This document shows, piece after piece, positions 24,985 through 27,891 of a stretch of 27,891 bases of DNA. The stretch is from Paratrimastix pyriformis (Eukaryota; Preaxostyla; Paratrimastigidae). The notes under the pieces are model-generated. The model saw only the letters and a program-made list of their open reading frames with translations. It did not search any database and was not told where the DNA came from. The first letter of the stretch is position 1. Every line of letters starts with the position of its first letter. The position numbers and the translations under genes were made by a program. The stretch covers positions 1 through 27,891 of the forward strand of contig JAPMOS010000326.1 in the NCBI GenBank assembly GCA_027972325.1, read 5' to 3'.

Positions 24985-25753
24985 TTACCTCGAGGAGGCC
25001 AACCCCGGCCGTCGCTCACCGGGAGCCCCCGCCCTGAGGAGGTGGAGCTGCCCATCGAGGTTTTCCAGCGAGGCCACGAGCGGCCCGTCAACTGGCGCTG
25101 GGATGTACTGTGCCCTTCTCCGAGTGCGAAGTTGGCCGAGATGAACGCCCGGGCCAACCCGCGCACCAACGCGGTCTACCTGCGGCACCAGGCGGGGCAG
25201 GCCCGCTTCGCCAAGCCGGCCGATCTTTACGTCTACCTCTTCCGCCGCTACGGAGGGCCGGGCCCTGTGTTGGACTGCTTCTGCGGCTGTGGGCCAGCTC
25301 TCTTGGCGGCAGAGGCCACCGGAACGCGCGTTGATCTAATTGACCGGGCGCCTGCAGTGGAGAGCCTCATGATCGGCCACGTGCCTCCGGTGCTGGTGCA
25401 CCGGCAGGACGAAGCATACCTGCCCCTCGAAGCCCACGAGACGGAGCTTTGCAACGTCGTTGCACCCCTGTCGACGAATGGGACCTGCATCTTCCTCTGC
25501 TCCCCTCAAGAAGAACCTGCCCCGCCTCAACAAGAAGAGCAGGCCTCCGAGCAGACCACCACCGCCGAGCAACAACAACAAGAGCAGGCCTTCGAGCTTC
25601 AAGACGACCAAGAGGGCCCCCATCCCCGCTCCCGATGATCAGCCTTATCAGTGGCCTCCTCCTTCCGACGAGCTCAACCCGCTGCTGGACCCGCTCAGTC
25701 CGGATGCTTTGGGCGAGGACCTTCAGCCCGAGGAAATCGAGGACTTGCCGTAA
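24985..25753 (+). pseudogene. E2: DNA methyltransferase, SAM-binding part (motifs X and I) and C-terminus (fossil)
   Basis: The sequence runs through VELPIEVFQRGHERPVNWRW, then RFAKPADLYVYLFRRYG (about 25207-25257; motif X with its KP-x-x-L) and VLDCFCGCGPALLAAEATG (about 25268-25324; motif I, the FxGxG loop that binds S-adenosylmethionine), followed by VDLIDRAP (acidic residue after the second strand). This is the classic C-terminal half of beta-class N4/N6 DNA methyltransferases. A Lys/Pro/Asn-rich stretch and an acidic tail (SPDALGEDLQPEEIEDLP, stop at about 25751) end the protein. Together with the ParB-like domain upstream it resembles phage ParB-methyltransferase proteins. Target base and sequence cannot be told from here. 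Confidence 0.78.
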
Positions 25754-25956
25754 CTTGTAATACAATCCCTCTTTTCGATCCTGATTTTTTTTTTGGTTTG
25801 TTTTTTTCTAAGAAACACGATACATCGAGAAATTGCCTCGATTGAACAACAAGCCACCGGGGCGGGATCGGGACCCGGAGGGTCTGGGACCGGGAGTAGT
25901 GCTCGCTGGACGGGCTGCATGACCAGGGTGATAGCCACTCCTGTGGCGCCTCTGAT
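25754..25956 (+). other. Spacer between methyltransferase and acidic ORF
   Basis: A T-rich stretch (25785-25810) follows the methyltransferase stop and may hold its 3' end. A Gly/Ser-rich reading across 25850-25910 is not convincing as coding. The GGTGATAGCCAC motif lies near its right end. Confidence 0.4.
25926..25938 (+). promoter_or_regulatory. GGGTGATAGCCAC motif upstream of the acidic ORF
   Basis: This matches the GGGTAATAGCCAC motif of P2 at 12 of 13 positions, in the same orientation relative to the gene as the P2-proximal arm, and ends 18 bp before the ATG at 25957. Confidence 0.5.
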
Positions 25957-26187
25957 ATGGAGCCAATCGAAGTTGACGACCTCCCTCCACCGCTTCCTGA
26001 GGAGGAGTTATTTTTCGGAGGTGATGATGGTGACGAGGCGGCACATGAGGAGGCCGAAGAGCCAGCCCTTGGAGACCTGGACCCCGCAGAAGCCGCGGAG
26101 ATTGACGTCGTGGTTGATGTAGCAGCAGACGATGGTGATGTGGCTGATTATGGAAGCTACGACCGGACGGCGCGGGGATCCATCTAA
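25957..26187 (+). CDS. E2: small very acidic protein, 76 aa
   Basis: The ORF opens MEPIEVDDLPPPLPEEELFF and continues with Asp/Glu/Ala-rich sequence to DYGSYDRTARGSI. About one-third of residues are Asp or Glu. It is preceded by the shared GGTGATAGCCAC motif. A TTTTTCCAG acceptor-like site at about 26252-26260 suggests it may be the first exon of the integrase gene; otherwise it is a separate acidic protein. No domain recognised. Confidence 0.5.
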   Translation: MEPIEVDDLPPPLPEEELFFGGDDGDEAAHEEAEEPALGDLDPAEAAEIDVVVDVAADDGDVADYGSYDRTARGSI

Positions 26188-26260
26188 TCCTTGCCGGGAT
26201 CGAACGTCTGTTTTTGGTTTTTCGGGTCATGATCAATGCCCCCTTTGTCTCATTTTTCCA

Positions 26261-27588
26261 GTTCGGGAAGGATCACGCAGTTACCGGTCGAACTGTCTAA
26301 AACACGCCAATGAAGGGTTGTACCGCGTCGAGCGGGAGTTCTGCAGCGGCTCCGCTTCGACCACGAGATCCGCGATCGGCCCATCTGGGTGCCCGTGATC
26401 TACCCGCTTGCCCGCCGTGTGCGCTTGCTGCGGCGCTTGCATGTCCAGCAGGGGCACCTCAACCGAGATGCCCTGATTGCCTACTCGAAGGGCCTCTTCA
26501 TTCATGGCGTGGATCAGCTTGCGCGGGACATCATCGGGACGTGTGGCCAGTGCCAGAGCGTCCGGCCCACGTACGAGCATCCCAAGTACCACGCCTTGGT
26601 GGTCAACCGGCCCCTCGAGGTGGTCGAGCTCGACTGCGGCGGCTTCGAGATGAGCTGCCAGCCGCCTCGCGCGTTCTGCGTCCTGGTGGACCACTTCACG
26701 AGCTACATGTGGGCCGCCGCGACATGGGAGACGAAGGCCACCGGGCAGGAGGTGACCGACCTTCTCAGTCGTGTGTTCACCAGCGACGAGCCCAATCTGC
26801 TCCCCACCCGGATCGTGACCGACAATGGGACCGAGTTCGTCAACCAGCGCGTGGCCGAGTGGATCGCGTCTGTTCTGTGCGTTTCGGATTTGCTCTTCAC
26901 AGTCATCAACCCGCTCAGGAACAAGAACCTGCCCGGGGTCCACATGGAGCACCACCGGTCGAGGCCGTACTACCCCAGTCTCATGGGAAGGCCGAGAACG
27001 CCGTCAAGAAGATCAAGAACCGGGTGATGAAGATGCGTATCGTGCCGGCCACCAACCGCGAGCTGCCGTGGCAACCCTTCCTGCAGCCCGCCGTGCACCT
27101 GTACAACACGGCCACGGTTTCTTCGGTCTTCCAGCAACGCCCGGTTGTGATGATGGCGCTCTACCTCCCCGAGTACGAACAACTGGGCGACATGGCCCAG
27201 CTGCCGGACAAGTTCGCCAACCTGACGGCCGCGGAGGTGCGCCAAATCAAGGAGGCCGTGGCGTTCTACCGGCACCGCGAGTACGGCTACATTGAGCGGC
27301 GCCGCAACAAGGACCAAGAGACCATCGAGGAGGGACTCGCGTCATGGTCGCCCCGCCTGCCAAATGGCGCCGGCCCGGCATTGGCAGGTTCTGCTGGTCC
27401 GGAGGGTGGCGGAACGCATGCGTAACGGCACCTACGTCATCGAGTTTGAGGATCGGGTCAAGCCGGGCATTCCCAAGGTCTACGGGCGCAACAAGCTGCG
27501 GCCTTACGATGCCACCTTCGATGCCCCGCTCCCTGCTGCGGGAGGCGCTCTGGTCCCCGTCGTTGATCGCCGGCGTCACGCGCCCCAG
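26261..27588 (+). pseudogene. E2: retroviral-type DDE integrase (fossil)
   Basis: A zinc-binding N-terminus (RLHVQQGHLN ... GTCGQCQ, H-x4-H and C-x2-C, about 26434-26560) precedes the catalytic core. The core triad is visible as VVELDCGGF (about 26620), RIVTDNGTEFVNQ (about 26810-26850) and HGKAENAVKKIKNR (about 26980-27025), the D,D,E set of rve integrases. After the core come LPWQPFLQPAVHLYNTA and, near 27420-27510, GTYVIEFEDRV and VYGRNKLRPYD, which resemble the small C-terminal GPY/F-like module of Ty3/gypsy and Ginger integrases. The enzyme would join element ends to host DNA. Broken, with perhaps two or three breaks. Family between gypsy-type LTR elements, Ginger and Polinton integrases cannot be settled by eye. 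Confidence 0.85.
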
Positions 27589-27594
27589 AATAAA
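27589..27594 (+). terminator. AATAAA polyadenylation signal after the integrase
   Basis: A canonical AATAAA follows the C-terminal module of the integrase by about 80 bp, in otherwise GC-rich sequence. It is the likely 3' end signal of the element's rightmost transcript. Confidence 0.45.
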
Positions 27595-27891
27595 ACACCC
27601 CAACCCCACCATCCCCACCACCGCCCCCGTCCCGAATTTTCCGGTCCGGTTTTCTGCAAAACAAAATGATCTTATACGAATGCTCGAGGAGGGGGGGTGG
27701 GGGTGAAAACGTTGGAGGGCCGGATGCCATCAACGGCACAATCGGGCTCGGGGGGTGGGGTGGGAGAGGAGGGCTGCGTGCATTACCAGTTTTCTCCCAG
27801 AGGATCCCCAAAACCGGCTCTTCCCCCCGTTCATGAACGCCCTGTGCACTCTGGGTTCTTGTCGACGCCCGTCCATACAAAACCGGAAACC
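27595..27891. other. Right flank, nothing recognised
   Basis: About 300 bp with C-rich, then G-rich tracts. No ORF on either strand is convincing, no match to the left part of the window was found, and no terminal repeat of E2 could be identified. Confidence 0.5.

Larger units (their letters stand above)
19921..27594 (+). mobile_element. E2: integrase-bearing element with ParB-like and DNA methyltransferase genes (fossil)
   Basis: This is the longest copy of the E1/E2/E3 family. The order is MNSID start (split from its continuation by insertion R), Lys/Pro-rich protein, ParB-like domain, middle region, beta-class N4/N6 DNA methyltransferase, acidic protein, retroviral-type integrase with zinc-binding N-terminus, and an AATAAA at 27589. 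No RT, protease or LTR was seen, so it resembles integrase-only elements (Ginger-like) or a decayed larger virus-like element more than a standard LTR retrotransposon. The true left end may lie beyond the palindrome array and P1/P2. Broken, with several breaks; similarity to E3 (about 97-98%) shows recent activity of the family, while E1 is older. Confidence 0.8.

Noticed and set aside
27458-27880. Minus-strand ORF of 140 aa at the right end
   Set aside because: Overlaps the integrase C-terminus on the opposite strand and consists largely of Pro/Gly runs with no recognisable domain.
19921-27891. E2 as a standard LTR retrotransposon
   Set aside because: No reverse transcriptase, RNase H or protease and no long terminal repeats were found in E2; only the integrase is shared with that group.

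Overview
The window looks like repeat-dense, GC-rich nuclear DNA of a eukaryotic microbe (a protist, alga or early-branching fungus; I cannot narrow it further). The grounds are non-LTR retrotransposons of two very different kinds, short GT-AG introns of about 50 nt, a pol III type tRNA-like sequence, microsatellite-like retrotransposon tails and target-site duplications. No prokaryotic operon, rRNA or functional tRNA gene is visible. Nearly all of the sequence is mobile-element DNA nested in other mobile-element DNA.

Layout. (1) 1-6677, plus strand: LINE-I, an old APE-type LINE whose 5' end lies outside the window. It shows endonuclease, reverse transcriptase, RNase H, a Cys/His knuckle, and then a C-terminal block resembling a phage-type Dam (N6-adenine) methyltransferase; it ends in (CA)10. 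(2) 6678-7299 and 11751-13986, minus strand: two parts of one element copy (E1), split by LINE-II. (3) 7300-11750, minus strand: LINE-II, about 4.45 kb, with a tRNA-like 5' head, RT, RNase H and an R2-type restriction-like endonuclease, a (GA)n tail and a GAACGA duplication. (4) 13986-14521, plus strand: E3, a recent partial copy of the E2 methyltransferase region, lying head to head with E1. (5) 15140-18697, minus strand: a tandem pair of related genes of unknown function (P1, P2); P2 reads cleanly through one 50-nt intron to give 643 aa. (6) 18752-19830: eight tandem units of about 142 bp, each holding a perfect 27-bp palindrome. (7) 19921-27594, plus strand: E2, the longest copy of the E1/E3 element. 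It carries a Lys/Pro-rich protein, a ParB-like domain, a long middle region, a beta-class N4/N6 DNA methyltransferase, an acidic protein and a retroviral-type DDE integrase. It is interrupted at 19936-21415 by a 1.48-kb retro-insertion (R) with a (CAA)n-type tail and a 12-bp duplication.

How it may work together. The left-facing P2 and right-facing E2 genes diverge from the palindrome array, and a 12-13 bp motif (GGTAATAGCCAC or variants) lies close upstream of several of their starts. I infer that 15-27.6 kb may be one large mobile element with a divergent control region, whose cargo includes a phage-like ParB plus DNA-methyltransferase gene and which moved by its integrase. No reverse transcriptase and no LTRs were found for it. 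E1, E2 and E3 are treated as fossils: E1 and E2 look broken, E3 is only a piece.
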